A stretch of DNA of 64,000 bases from JAWPMV01 sp038527215 (GTDB lineage Bacteria > Bacteroidota > Bacteroidia > J057), in assembly GCA_038527215.1 (NCBI GenBank), contig JBCBGC010000001.1:124001-188000 (forward strand), read 5' to 3'. The stretch's first letter is position 1. Each line of letters opens with the position of its first letter. Of the stretch, positions 50,637 to 60,466 are shown piece by piece. The translations under genes and the position numbers were made by a program. Below the pieces are notes generated by a model. It saw only the letters and a list, made by a program, of their open reading frames with translations, did not search any database and was not told where the DNA came from.

Positions 50637-51284
50637 ATGTCCCAGCATCCAGATCCCGCCCGCCAGTATTGGAATAAGGTCGCCCCGCTAAAAACCTTTA
50701 GTCATCCGCTGAACAAAGATTGGCTCCATACATTCCTGCCTCGCCCGGCCAGGGTGTTAGATTATGGCTGTGGGTATGGCCGTCTCATGGGAGAGTTGCA
50801 AGAACTTGGCTATCAATCCTATGGAGTTGATTGGTCAGAGGCCATGATCGCAAGAGGGAAAGCTGACCAGCCTTCCTTGCCCCTCTATCACCTCACAGGG
50901 AAGAATTGGCCGGTACCTGAGGGCACCTTCGAAGCCATTCTATTGTTTGCGGTGCTGACGTGTATTCCCCATACTCCTGATCAAAAAAGCCTGATTTCTC
51001 GTCTTAGAAAACGATTTATCCCTGGGGGGCTGCTATATGTCAGCGATATTTTATTGCAGGAAAACCAGCGGAACCAAAACCTCTATGCCCGTTTCGCAGA
51101 GGCCTATGGCACCTATGGGATCTTTCGTTTGGATGACGGAGGGGTCATGCGCCACCATGATCGGAGCTATTTAATCCATGAATTGCTGGGGGATTTTGAC
51201 TTATTGGAAGAAAAAGAAATTCCGGTCACTACCATGAATGGGAACCCTGCCTCAGCCTATCAATGTTTGCTGAGAATCAACTAG
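50637..51284 (+). CDS. SAM-dependent methyltransferase
   Basis: A protein of 215 residues from the ATG at 50637. Motif I is VLDYGCGYGRLMGEL, motif II GVDWSEAMI, motif IV near FEAILLFAVLTCIPH, then GGLLYVSDILL. It is a class I methyltransferase of the type-11/25 group; the substrate is not identifiable. It diverges from the GNAT gene, with about 93 bp between starts. Confidence 0.9.
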   Translation: MSQHPDPARQYWNKVAPLKTFSHPLNKDWLHTFLPRPARVLDYGCGYGRLMGELQELGYQSYGVDWSEAMIARGKADQPSLPLYHLTGKNWPVPEGTFEAILLFAVLTCIPHTPDQKSLISRLRKRFIPGGLLYVSDILLQENQRNQNLYARFAEAYGTYGIFRLDDGGVMRHHDRSYLIHELLGDFDLLEEKEIPVTTMNGNPASAYQCLLRIN

Positions 51285-51369
51285 AAATGGTGTAATGTTT
51301 CTTGATTGTATTATTTAGGAGTTCGTAAAGATTGGCTTATCATTGTTTTAGGATAAATGGCGAGCTGAT

Positions 51370-51783
51370 ATGGAACCAAAGAATACCTCAAGGACACAGA
51401 TTGGAAATAGACTTAGACAAAAGACCTCCCTGGGGATTGTCGGAGGTATCGCCGCATTGCTGGCCTTGGTTTTTGTCCTGCAGCCCCAGGAAGATCTGCC
51501 TGAAAGAAAAATGCGGGGAGATTTGGTCCAACTGATCCCGGATGATGCCAGTAGGCTGAACCAGATTCACCTGCTCCGTTCCCGTCTGGCCAAATCCCAA
51601 CCCAGACAGGCGGTGGAAGCCAGGCACCTCCTCCTGCAAATAGAGCTAGAAGACGCCCTATCCGATATTGAAGCCCGGGAAAGCGCCAGGAAAGCCCTTC
51701 CTGGCTATACGGCTGCCCATTGGACGCAGCAAAAGGAATCTTTCCGTGCCCGCCTGGATTCATTGCGAAAAGCCACTCAATAG
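51370..51783 (+). CDS. Small single-pass membrane protein with helical outer domain
   Basis: A protein of 137 residues. A hydrophobic segment (SLGIVGGIAALLALVFVL) spans about 20-37. The rest is helical and charged (RLNQIHLLRSRLAK, ARHLLLQIELEDALSDIEA). No family recognised. It lies 9 bp upstream of the large secreted protein and is probably co-transcribed with it. Confidence 0.6.
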   Translation: MEPKNTSRTQIGNRLRQKTSLGIVGGIAALLALVFVLQPQEDLPERKMRGDLVQLIPDDASRLNQIHLLRSRLAKSQPRQAVEARHLLLQIELEDALSDIEARESARKALPGYTAAHWTQQKESFRARLDSLRKATQ

Positions 51784-51792
51784 GTTCTCCTT

Positions 51793-53718
51793 ATGAAAAA
51801 AACGCTCATATATGTGTTGGCTTGCCTGACAGCTGGCTTTGCGGGCCTGAGACCCTTTTCTGCCACGGCAGCAGATTGCCCGGGACAGGAGATGACTGCT
51901 TATTATCAGGAAGATTTTGAAAGCGGGTCTGCTACTGGCTGGACCTTGCTGATGGCTTCTGATGGAGGCGGCTGGCAAGTAAATAGTGGGCAAATCGGCC
52001 ATCATACCAATCCCGGCAGCGGCCATTGGTTGTATGCTTCTGACGAAGTGAATAACGATATAGGCACCATCCAGTTATTGAGCCCGGTCTGGGACGTTTC
52101 TGCCGTAGATGGCAGATTGAGTTTTCAGGCTCGGATGCTGTTTCAGTCATTTATGGGGAAAGGCAAGCTCTTGGTGAGCGTGTGGGATGGTCTCGTATGG
52201 GTTCCACTTTTGGAGCAAAAGGATGATTTTCTGGGGGAGGTGGTGCTGGACCTGGCCCCCTTTCGAAACCCTGCCCTGCAACTGGCCTTTGAGTACCAGG
52301 ACGAAGGGAGCTGGGGCTGGGGATTTGGCCTGGACGAGGTCAAACTGGAAGGACGAGAAGCCCAGTGTGGGGATAATATGTGTGAAGAGGGAGAAAGCCC
52401 GGAAAGCTGTCCTGGAGACTGCCCTGATCTGGGACCGGTCCATCCTGGCTGGATACCGATCGGCCAAGATCTCACTGGCCAATCCGTAGCCTACACCTCT
52501 TTCAACGGAGCTTTGAGTTGCGATGATTGTTCTATTCCGGTCAGTCTGGGATTTGAGATAGATTTTTACGGACAAAAACTGCGTCAGGTATTCTTAAACT
52601 CCAATGGGAACCTCACCTTTGGCGCCGCCTATACCGAGTTCGTGCCGCAGGCCTTTTGCCTGGAAGGACCAGAAATGATTGCCCCATTCTTTGCGGATGT
52701 GGATCTATCCCTTGGGGGAGAATTAAGTTATTTTCTCGACCCGCAAGGCCATTATTTTGTCGCTACCTGGAAAGAGGTTAAATATTTTGGGCAGGGTAAT
52801 ACTGAGGCTAGCAATACCTTTCAGGTCATCCTGACAGATGGCAGTATCCGCCATGTGGGAGAAAGCTTGCTACCCGCTGAAACCAATATCATTTTTCAAT
52901 ATGGCGACATGACCTGGACCACGGGCACCGCCTCAGGCGGCATCGGAGGGTTTGGCGGACATGCGGCCACCGTAGGGGTAAACTTTGGCGACGGGGTGAT
53001 CTGCCAGGACTATGGGACCTTTTTCAAGCCGGGCTTTACCTATACTGGAAATTCACAAGACCTTGCCTGTCCACCTAATGGCGTGGACCATCTGGACTTT
53101 CGAAGCCTGTTTTTTAATGGTGCAGAAGGAGAGATAGCCCTGCCTCAGGGACTGGTGTATTTTTCCGGGACGCCTGCGGCGACCCAGTACCACCTGGAGT
53201 GGCAGATGGACTGCCTGGACGAAGTGGATTTTTTTCTCATAGAGCGAGGAGTGGATAGCCTGAATTTTGAGCCTCTGGCTACCTTATTGATTGAACCTAC
53301 GGCTTCTGCCCATCCGGGCGGGCATTTTGTCTTTACAGATCCCGACCCGCTTAATGGGGTGAGTTACTATCGTCTGGGTCAGGTTACAGGCAGAGGTGTT
53401 ACGGATTATCTGGATACCCTTCGATTGCAGCAAAGCGTCGGGCCTTCCGAAGAGGAAGGCAACTTTTTCCTAAGCAGGGTAGGACCAAATCCGCTCCAGG
53501 AAACCCTCAATCTCTACTTTGAAGCAAAGACTCCGACTAAAGTGAGGTATTTGCTGACCGATATGGCTGGGAGACAATATGTGCAGGGAGAATTTGACGC
53601 ACAGACCGGTTCTCAGACCTTCCCTGTAAGAATTCCGAACGGACTGGCTTCCGGTCTTTATGTCATCAGTTGTTTTTCCGGTGAGGAAAAATTCTATCGT
53701 AACCTCGTCAAGGAATAA
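51793..53718 (+). CDS. Secreted multidomain protein with NIDO-like domain and T9SS sorting tail
   Basis: A protein of 641 residues. A signal peptide (MKKTLIYVLACLTAGFAGL) is followed by a beta-sandwich (about 35-195), a Cys-rich CGDNMCEEGESPESCPGDC motif, and a NIDO-like domain (GALSCDDCSIPVSLGFEIDF, FFADVDLSLGGELSYF, ATVGVNFGDGV). The final 85 residues match the type A T9SS sorting domain (VGPNPLQETLNLYF, DMAGRQ, LASGLYVIS). It is probably a cell-surface or secreted adhesive protein. Confidence 0.88.
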   Translation: MKKTLIYVLACLTAGFAGLRPFSATAADCPGQEMTAYYQEDFESGSATGWTLLMASDGGGWQVNSGQIGHHTNPGSGHWLYASDEVNNDIGTIQLLSPVWDVSAVDGRLSFQARMLFQSFMGKGKLLVSVWDGLVWVPLLEQKDDFLGEVVLDLAPFRNPALQLAFEYQDEGSWGWGFGLDEVKLEGREAQCGDNMCEEGESPESCPGDCPDLGPVHPGWIPIGQDLTGQSVAYTSFNGALSCDDCSIPVSLGFEIDFYGQKLRQVFLNSNGNLTFGAAYTEFVPQAFCLEGPEMIAPFFADVDLSLGGELSYFLDPQGHYFVATWKEVKYFGQGNTEASNTFQVILTDGSIRHVGESLLPAETNIIFQYGDMTWTTGTASGGIGGFGGHAATVGVNFGDGVICQDYGTFFKPGFTYTGNSQDLACPPNGVDHLDFRSLFFNGAEGEIALPQGLVYFSGTPAATQYHLEWQMDCLDEVDFFLIERGVDSLNFEPLATLLIEPTASAHPGGHFVFTDPDPLNGVSYYRLGQVTGRGVTDYLDTLRLQQSVGPSEEEGNFFLSRVGPNPLQETLNLYFEAKTPTKVRYLLTDMAGRQYVQGEFDAQTGSQTFPVRIPNGLASGLYVISCFSGEEKFYRNLVKE

Positions 53719-53721
53719 TCC

Positions 53722-56535
53722 TTAGCGTGTCAGGTACATATTCCGCTCATTATAAGCCTTCACAAAGAAGGGGTCTTTCAAATCCTTGATGAAGTAAATT
53801 TTCTCTCCGGTAGATTTCATCTCTGGCCCGAGCGCTTTGTCGACATTCGGGAATTTGTGGAAAGAGAAGACTGGCACCTTGATGGCGAAGCCTTTCAACT
53901 GCGGATTGAAGTTGAAATCCTTCATCTTGTGCGTACCCAGCATAAACTTGGTGGCGTAGTTGACGTAAGGTTCCTGGTGCGCTTTGGCGATAAAAGGAAC
54001 CGTCCGGCTAGCTCTGGGGTTGGCTTCGATGATATACACCTCTTCATCCTTGACTGCAAACTGAATATTGATCAGACCTTTGATCTCCATGGCCAGGGCG
54101 AGTTTCTTGCTGATTTTTTCTACCTCAGCAATCACCTTTTTACTCAACTTAAAGGGGGGCAATACCGCCATAGAATCTCCAGAGTGAATGCCTGCCGGTT
54201 CGATGTGTTCCATCATGCCGATCAGGTGTACTTCTTCTCCATCGCAGATGGCATCTACCTCCCCTTCGATCCCTCCATCCAGGAAGTGGTCAACCAGCAC
54301 TTTATTGCCAGGGACTTCTCCGAGGATTTTGATCACGTGGCGGGTGAGTTCTTCATCGTTGATGACGATCCGCATGTTTTGTCCACCTAGCACGTAGGAA
54401 GGACGCACCAGGACAGGATAGCCTACCCGCTGGGCAATGGCGATGGCTTCTTCGGCATTTTCTGCTACCCCGAAGTCTGGATAAGGAATTTCCAAGTTTT
54501 TGAGGAGTTCGCTAAAGCGCCCGCGGTCCTCGGCCATGTCCATCATGTCGTAGCTGGTGCCCAGAATCGGGATGCCGTGGCGGTGCAGTTTTTCTGCCAA
54601 TTTCAGCGCTGTCTGCCCACCCAGCTGAACGATCACGCCGATCGGCTTTTCATGCTCGATGATATCGAAAATATGCTCCCAGAAAACTGGTTCGAAATAG
54701 AGTTTATCGGAAATGTTGAAGTCGGTGGAAACCGTCTCCGGGTTACAGTTGATCATGATGGTTTCATAGCCCATCTCTTTGGCAGCGAGTACCCCGTGGA
54801 CACAGCAGTAGTCAAACTCAATGCCCTGACCGATGCGGTTAGGCCCGGAGCCAAAGACCACCACTTTAGGCTTATCCGATACTACGGATTCATTTTCTCC
54901 GTCAAAAGTGGAGTAGTAGTAAGGCGTTTCTGCCTTAAACTCCGCTGCACAGGTGTCCACCAGTTTGTAAACGCGCTTCACGCCCTGGTCGTACCGCTTT
55001 TTCCGTACTTCACTTTCCAGGCAGCCCAGCAAATGGGCGATCTGCCGGTCGGCATACCCATTTTTCTTCGCTTCGAGCATTACCTCTTGCGGGATGTTTT
55101 CAATGGTATACTGGCTGATCTCTTTTTCCAGGATGACCAGGTATTCGATTTGGCGGAGGAACCAATAATCAATTTTAGTGGCTTCATGAACCGCCTTGAG
55201 CGGTACGCCCAGGTGCATGGCGTCCTTGATATGGAAAAGACGGTTGTCGGAAGGCTCGCGCAGGCTGAGCATAATCTGCTCCAGGTCGCGCAATTCCTTG
55301 CCATCCGCTCCCATGCCATTGCGATTGATTTCGAGGGATTGACAAGCCTTTTGAAGCGCCTCGTTGAAGCTCCGGCCGATGGACATGACTTCACCTACCG
55401 CTTTCATACCCAGGCCAAGGCGAGGATCCGCTCCTGGGAACTTGGCGAAGTTCCAGCGCGGGATTTTCACCACTACATAATCCAAAGAAGGCTCGAAGAA
55501 AGCAGAAGTATTTTTGGTAATCTGGTTCGGGAGTTCGTCCAGGCGATAGCCTACGGCGAGTTTGGCGGCGATCCGTGCAATGGGATAACCCGTAGCTTTA
55601 GAAGCCAGGGCGGAGGACCTACTTACCCGGGGGTTGATCTCAATGATGATGATATCCCCATTGGCTGGATTGACCGAAAACTGTACGTTACACCCTCCTG
55701 CAAAATCGCCCAGTTCATCCAGTACCATGAAGGCGTAGTTCCGCATCATTTGGTAGGTGGTGTCGGGTAGGGTCATCGCAGGGGCTACGGTGATGGAGTC
55801 TCCGGTATGAATCCCCATAGGATCGAAGTTTTCAATGGTACAAACCACGATCTTGTTTCCGGCGCGGTCTCGCATGACCTCCAACTCATACTCCTTCCAG
55901 CCAAAGATGCTTTGCTCTACCAGGACCTCATGGATAGGACTAGCCTGTAATCCCCGGGTGAGCAAGGTATCGTAGTCTTTTTCTTCATTGACAAAAGCGC
56001 CGCCATAACCTCCCATGGTAAAAGAAGGGCGGATGACCAGGGGGAAGCCAATCCGCTGAGCGATTTCTTTGCCTCTCAGAAAAGAGTTGGCCGTTTCCGC
56101 CTGGCACACCGGAATCTCCAATTCATGCATGGTCATCCGGAAGGTCTCGCGGTCTTCAGCTTTGTTGATCGCCGAGATGTCAGCCCCGATGATTTTTACC
56201 CCGTATTTTTCCCACAAGCCTGCTTTCTCACATTCTATCGCGAGGTTCAAGGCGGTTTGACCTCCCATCGTAGGCAGTACCGCATCGATCTTTTGCTTCT
56301 GCAAAATCTGTTCAATGGAAGCCACTTCCAGGGGAAGGAGATACACATCATCTGCAGTAACCGGGTCCGTCATAATGGTGGCCGGATTGGAATTGATCAA
56401 GGCTACTCTAACGCCTTCTTCCCGCAATGCGAGGGAAGCCTGAGAACCGGAATAATCAAACTCACAAGCCTGGCCGATAACAATGGGTCCGCTGCCTATA
56501 ATGAGCACGGATTTTAGAGAAGAATCTAATGGCAT
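53722..56535 (-). CDS. carB: Carbamoyl-phosphate synthase large subunit
   Basis: A protein of 937 residues with both ATP-grasp halves. The first has VLIIGSGPIVIGQACEFDYS and EINPRVSRSSALASKATGYP, the second VVVFGSGPNRIGQGIEFDY and EANPRASRTVPFIAK. It combines ammonia from CarA-bound glutamine, bicarbonate and two ATP to carbamoyl phosphate for arginine and pyrimidines. E. coli CarB has 1073 residues; the missing piece is the C-terminal methylglyoxal-synthase-like regulatory domain. carA is not adjacent. Confidence 0.96.
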   Translation of the reverse strand: MPLDSSLKSVLIIGSGPIVIGQACEFDYSGSQASLALREEGVRVALINSNPATIMTDPVTADDVYLLPLEVASIEQILQKQKIDAVLPTMGGQTALNLAIECEKAGLWEKYGVKIIGADISAINKAEDRETFRMTMHELEIPVCQAETANSFLRGKEIAQRIGFPLVIRPSFTMGGYGGAFVNEEKDYDTLLTRGLQASPIHEVLVEQSIFGWKEYELEVMRDRAGNKIVVCTIENFDPMGIHTGDSITVAPAMTLPDTTYQMMRNYAFMVLDELGDFAGGCNVQFSVNPANGDIIIIEINPRVSRSSALASKATGYPIARIAAKLAVGYRLDELPNQITKNTSAFFEPSLDYVVVKIPRWNFAKFPGADPRLGLGMKAVGEVMSIGRSFNEALQKACQSLEINRNGMGADGKELRDLEQIMLSLREPSDNRLFHIKDAMHLGVPLKAVHEATKIDYWFLRQIEYLVILEKEISQYTIENIPQEVMLEAKKNGYADRQIAHLLGCLESEVRKKRYDQGVKRVYKLVDTCAAEFKAETPYYYSTFDGENESVVSDKPKVVVFGSGPNRIGQGIEFDYCCVHGVLAAKEMGYETIMINCNPETVSTDFNISDKLYFEPVFWEHIFDIIEHEKPIGVIVQLGGQTALKLAEKLHRHGIPILGTSYDMMDMAEDRGRFSELLKNLEIPYPDFGVAENAEEAIAIAQRVGYPVLVRPSYVLGGQNMRIVINDEELTRHVIKILGEVPGNKVLVDHFLDGGIEGEVDAICDGEEVHLIGMMEHIEPAGIHSGDSMAVLPPFKLSKKVIAEVEKISKKLALAMEIKGLINIQFAVKDEEVYIIEANPRASRTVPFIAKAHQEPYVNYATKFMLGTHKMKDFNFNPQLKGFAIKVPVFSFHKFPNVDKALGPEMKSTGEKIYFIKDLKDPFFVKAYNERNMYLTR

Positions 56536-56697
56536 GAGGATAAATTTCGCGCAAAGTTAGTAGGATTGAGGCGAATCCAAAAAGGGTTTGCAGGAAAAAT
56601 CCACTCATGCAGGGGATTTCAACAAAGTGTGGAAAAAAAACGAAGGTCAAAAGCCGGTTTTTTAGCGCTTTGGCGCTTCGAGGAGAGAAAAAGCAGT

Positions 56698-56727
56698 AAG
56701 CCGGACTTTATGATCAAAGTCCGGCTT
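56698..56727. terminator. Bidirectional hairpin between carB and the propeller gene
   Basis: AAGCCGGACTTT and AAAGTCCGGCTT form a perfect 12-bp stem around atgatc. On the minus strand it follows the gene ending at 56753. Confidence 0.75.
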
Positions 56728-56752
56728 ACTCGTTTATCTTGGTCGAACGTGC

Positions 56753-58246
56753 TTAATCATCTTTTGTATCCTTTAACCCCACTGCGTTTCGACCCTGAGG
56801 GTAAATAGCAGGCGTCATGGTTTGGCGTGTCTTTTTGTGATCGACTGTTTGGAGTTTGGGCCAGTTGTACTGGAAGGCGCTGATAAAGAGATCGGATTCA
56901 CTCTGAGCGCTCAGCATCCTTTTACCCAGATGCAGATGAAGCGGGAAAGTTCCGGAAATAAATACCTGTCCGTTTTCCTGCCAGGCAACAGAAGCCAACT
57001 TGCATCCATTGAGGCCAGGCCAGGTATGCATGATAGGCTGCTCAACTGCCTGTCCGAAAAATAACCAGGCGGGTTCTAATACCGGGCTAGGATTGAACAG
57101 GCTTTCCTTACCCCAGTTCAGTTGACCGCTGTAGGCCAGGTTGACCATCCAGTTTCCGTCTGGTAGGGAAAAAAAATGGCTCCCATGCTCCCAACTCAGG
57201 GTAGAGCGAGATTGAATGACATCCAGGGCTTCACCAGAGGGCAGAAATCTCAGGATGACTACATCCTGATCCTTTGGGCCACTGGTGGCCAGGTGTCCTT
57301 GTGGGGTATTCCAGCTGCCGGAAAAATTGCCCAACAGGCACACGCGGCCTGTTGGGTCTACAACAAGGTCCTGCCCTTGATCAAATTGAGAAGGGTGCAG
57401 GTGTGTATCGTCATTCCCTCCCTGGTGGACCCAGTTCAGGTAGCCTTTAGCGTTAAACTGGGCGAGGAACCAGTCCTCAGGCCCCTGAGCACGTAAGTTT
57501 TTACCCGGAAAACTCGCCTGACCTTCAAAAAAACCCGTCAGGTGAATGTTGCCTTTTCCGTCGGCAGCCAGGGCAGAAACATGATCCTGGCCTTTACCGC
57601 CGAAGGTGATCAGACGGGGCTGTACCTGACGAGGAGGCAAATGCAGCAGAAAAACATCTCTTTTTCCCCGCGAGGCTGCCTGCTGGTTCCCTACGCTAAT
57701 GCCATGCAAATAGTCTCCCCCTAACCAAATATTGCCCAAAGGGTCTATGGCCATATCATGTAAGAATTGAGGTCCTATTCCGCCAAAATGTTGGCAACTG
57801 AGGACTTTTCCTACTGGTTCTATGCGCGCCAAAAAGATGTCTTTCCCCTCGGCCGGAGTAACGTTCAGTTCGTGTCCTTCAGTGGCAAAACTTCCCTGGA
57901 TTTCTCCGCCCATCCAAATGTCTCCCCGAGCGTCCAGGAGCAGCGCTTTTACTTCCATACCCCCGGTACTGGACCAGGTTTTGTCAAAAATTAGCTCTCC
58001 ATTCGCCTGAAAGACAGTGAGTTGTATGATGGGGTTGAGACCAGGCTCCGGGAAGGCGGTTACGGCCGTCCAAAGGCGGCCCTGCTGGTCAGTAAGGCTA
58101 AATTGGGTAGGGCTGTAATAATGGCCGAAGCCTTGTTGGTACCAAAGGTTTTCCTGGGCCTGAAGGGATACAGGTCCCCTCAGCAACCCTAAAGAAAGAA
58201 ATAGGGTCAAGAAACAAGGAACAGAAAAGTTGAATGCTTTCAGCAT
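56753..58246 (-). CDS. Secreted beta-propeller protein (SBBP-like repeats)
   Basis: A protein of 497 residues from the ATG at 58246, with a signal peptide ending near VSLQAQ. Repeated motifs of the form DxxGNIWLGGDYL, ADGKGNIHLTGFFEG, DPTGRVCLLGNFSG and WQENGQVFISGTF are SBBP-type propeller blades. There are about six. No sorting tail is visible at the C-terminus. It is probably periplasmic or secreted; function unknown. Confidence 0.8.
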   Translation of the reverse strand: MLKAFNFSVPCFLTLFLSLGLLRGPVSLQAQENLWYQQGFGHYYSPTQFSLTDQQGRLWTAVTAFPEPGLNPIIQLTVFQANGELIFDKTWSSTGGMEVKALLLDARGDIWMGGEIQGSFATEGHELNVTPAEGKDIFLARIEPVGKVLSCQHFGGIGPQFLHDMAIDPLGNIWLGGDYLHGISVGNQQAASRGKRDVFLLHLPPRQVQPRLITFGGKGQDHVSALAADGKGNIHLTGFFEGQASFPGKNLRAQGPEDWFLAQFNAKGYLNWVHQGGNDDTHLHPSQFDQGQDLVVDPTGRVCLLGNFSGSWNTPQGHLATSGPKDQDVVILRFLPSGEALDVIQSRSTLSWEHGSHFFSLPDGNWMVNLAYSGQLNWGKESLFNPSPVLEPAWLFFGQAVEQPIMHTWPGLNGCKLASVAWQENGQVFISGTFPLHLHLGKRMLSAQSESDLFISAFQYNWPKLQTVDHKKTRQTMTPAIYPQGRNAVGLKDTKDD

Positions 58247-58697
58247 GGTTTTTGTTCTGCTACAGCTGTAGCGGGTGAAAAGGGCGTACAAGAAAAAAGG
58301 TGGTCCTCCCAGCATGAGAGGGCCACTAGTGTTTAGTGATGCGAAATGATATTTCGGGAATCAAGGGATATTAAGACGATTGAGCTTATTCTGGATAGCA
58401 TGGAAAAAGGGTTCAAACGAACAATGGGTTTTCGGATGGACCTGGAATTACCTATGAGCAACAATCGATACTTCAATCTCTGGATTATTTTATATCCAAA
58501 CAAATCTCCTCGTTTAAATGGTTTTTTTTTGTGTGCCATTGGTTATTCCGCTACATTATCTGGCAGGCGTCAGCATACGTAATCCTTTGATTTCAAGCCT
58601 TGAGAACCAAAAAACCTCACCATTCGACCTTGACTATCTTGATTGCGAACCCTATTTTTGCGCGTCTGAATGTTAAACCCCAAACGAAGTTCCGCCT
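58247..58697. other. Divergent intergenic region before queA
   Basis: About 450 bp. It contains the queA promoter at 58630-58660. A 78-codon plus-strand frame (58346-58582) has no support and unlikely composition. I see nothing else. Confidence 0.5.
58630..58660 (+). promoter_or_regulatory. Bacteroidota-type promoter of queA-ispD
   Basis: TTG at 58630-58632, 20 nt, then a perfect -7 box TATTTTTG (58653-58660). The queA start is 38 bp downstream. Confidence 0.65.
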
Positions 58698-59756
58698 ATG
58701 GCAATGAAATTGTCCGCCTTCAACTTTGAAATCCCTGAAGAACTCATGGCTTTACATCCCGCCGAATCCAGGGACGAAGCAAGGATGATGGTTGCCCACC
58801 GGGATACCGGCGAGATTGAGCACCGAGGTTTTCGGGATATTCTGGAATATTTTGACGAAGGCGATGTGATCGTCCTGAACGATACCAAAGTATTTCCGGC
58901 CCGTCTGATTGGACAAAAAGAGAAAACCGGTGCCAAGATCGAAGTCTTTTTATTAAGAGAGTTGAACGCCAAGCAAAAGCTCTGGGATGTATTGGTAGAG
59001 CCTGCCCGTAAAATCCGGGTGGGGAACAAGCTCTTTTTTGGGGAGAATGACCTGGTGGCAGAAGTGGTGGATAATACTACTTCCCGCGGTCGTACGATCC
59101 GGTTTTTGTACGACGGAGAAAATGAAGAACTCCACTCCCTGATCGATAAATTGGGCAGGACGCCCATCCCTCCCTATATCGCAGAGAAAAGAGAAGAGGA
59201 GCCCGGAGACCGGGAGTCCTACCAAACGGTCTATGCCCGCTCCGTAGGAGCGGTAGCCGCGCCTACGGCAGGCCTGCACTTCACCCGCGAATTGCTGAAG
59301 CGCTTTGAGCTGAAAGGCGTGGAACAAGCCATGCTTACCCTACATGTAGGCATTGGTGCCTTCAACCCGGTAGAGGTGGAAGACTTGTCCAAGCACCGGA
59401 TGGATTCAGAATACTATGTGATTCCTGAAGAAACCAAAGACATGGTGAACAACGCCAAGAACGAGAAAAGGAAAGTTCTTTCCGTTGGTACTTCTACCAT
59501 GCGTAGCCTGGAGTCTGCGGTTTCGGCCAGTCGTATGCTGAATCCTGCTGAAGGATGGACGGATAAGTTTATCTATCCCCCTTATGAGTTTCATATCTCC
59601 AACTGTTTCCTGACCAATTTTCACCCACCCAAATCTACCCTGATGATGATGGTGGCGGCTTTCATGGATTATGATTTCATGATGCGCTGTTATGAAGAAG
59701 CGGTCAAGGAAAAATATCGGTTTTACGGGTACGGAGATGCCATGCTAGTCCTGTAA
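58698..59756 (+). CDS. queA: QueA, SAM:tRNA ribosyltransferase-isomerase
   Basis: A protein of 352 residues, normal length. Motifs are FNFEIPEELMALHPAESRDE (early), VIVLNDTKVFPARL, GAVAAPTAGLHFT, LHVGIGAFNPV and YEFHISNCFLTNFHPPKSTL. It adds the epoxycyclopentanediol group from SAM to 7-aminomethyl-7-deazaguanine at G34 of Asp, Asn, His and Tyr tRNAs, a late step to queuosine. This shows that the host makes Q34. It is 2 bp upstream of ispD. Confidence 0.96.
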   Translation: MAMKLSAFNFEIPEELMALHPAESRDEARMMVAHRDTGEIEHRGFRDILEYFDEGDVIVLNDTKVFPARLIGQKEKTGAKIEVFLLRELNAKQKLWDVLVEPARKIRVGNKLFFGENDLVAEVVDNTTSRGRTIRFLYDGENEELHSLIDKLGRTPIPPYIAEKREEEPGDRESYQTVYARSVGAVAAPTAGLHFTRELLKRFELKGVEQAMLTLHVGIGAFNPVEVEDLSKHRMDSEYYVIPEETKDMVNNAKNEKRKVLSVGTSTMRSLESAVSASRMLNPAEGWTDKFIYPPYEFHISNCFLTNFHPPKSTLMMMVAAFMDYDFMMRCYEEAVKEKYRFYGYGDAMLVL

Positions 59757-59758
59757 GG

Positions 59759-60463
59759 ATGCAAAAGGCAGCTGTCATTGTAGCTGGGGGTAGAGGAACG
59801 CGCATGGGTTCCTCTACCCCCAAGCAATTTTTACCCCTTTCGGGGATTCCTATCTTGGTGCGGACCCTCAAAGCCTTTCTGGAATGGGATGAAAAAATGC
59901 TGGTAGCTTTGGTCTTACCGGAAGCCTTTCTGATGGACTGGTATAAGCTGAGCAGTCAATATCTGAGAACAGATGAGGCCAGTAGGATCTTTTTGGCAAA
60001 AGGCGGGGCCTCCCGCACCGAATCCGTGGAGGCTGGATTACACCTCCTCGCCAAAGAGATCGAAAATTCGGCTGCTTGTTTGGTCGCCATTCATGATGGG
60101 GTGCGGCCCTTTATTTTTGAAAAGGTGCTGCATGCCGCTTACCAAATGGCAGAAACAGCAGGGGCCGCGGTGGTCTGTGTGCCTGTCAAAGCCTCCCTCA
60201 GAAGGCAACAAGAAGATGGAGGAAGTGAGGCCGTGGACCGTAGCGAGTATTGGGAAGTCCAAACCCCTCAAATCTTCTATTTGGCACAAATACTAGATGC
60301 TTTTGCCAGGCGTCCCCACAATCAATTCACGGATGATGCCAGCCTCTACCAGGCTATGGGAGGACGGATTTCTATCTGTGAGGGGAGCTATGACAACATT
60401 AAGGTAACTACCCCCGGGGATATGTTTGTGGCAGAAGAAATCCTGAAACGAAATCAGACATAA
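59759..60463 (+). CDS. ispD: 2-C-methyl-D-erythritol 4-phosphate cytidylyltransferase
   Basis: A protein of 234 residues. The CTP-binding start AVIVAGGRGTRMGSSTPKQF, the HDGVRPF motif, and QTPQIF with DDASLYQ are family hallmarks. It makes CDP-methylerythritol in the non-mevalonate isoprenoid pathway. Two base pairs after queA, so the two form an operon. Confidence 0.96.
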   Translation: MQKAAVIVAGGRGTRMGSSTPKQFLPLSGIPILVRTLKAFLEWDEKMLVALVLPEAFLMDWYKLSSQYLRTDEASRIFLAKGGASRTESVEAGLHLLAKEIENSAACLVAIHDGVRPFIFEKVLHAAYQMAETAGAAVVCVPVKASLRRQQEDGGSEAVDRSEYWEVQTPQIFYLAQILDAFARRPHNQFTDDASLYQAMGGRISICEGSYDNIKVTTPGDMFVAEEILKRNQT

Positions 60464-60466
60464 GGG

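Noticed and set aside
54577..55770. 397-codon plus-strand frame antisense to carB
   Set aside because: Complete carB motifs on the other strand explain the sequence; the antisense product shows no domain.
58346..58582. 78-codon plus-strand frame before queA
   Set aside because: No motif, poor start context, and the region holds the queA promoter.
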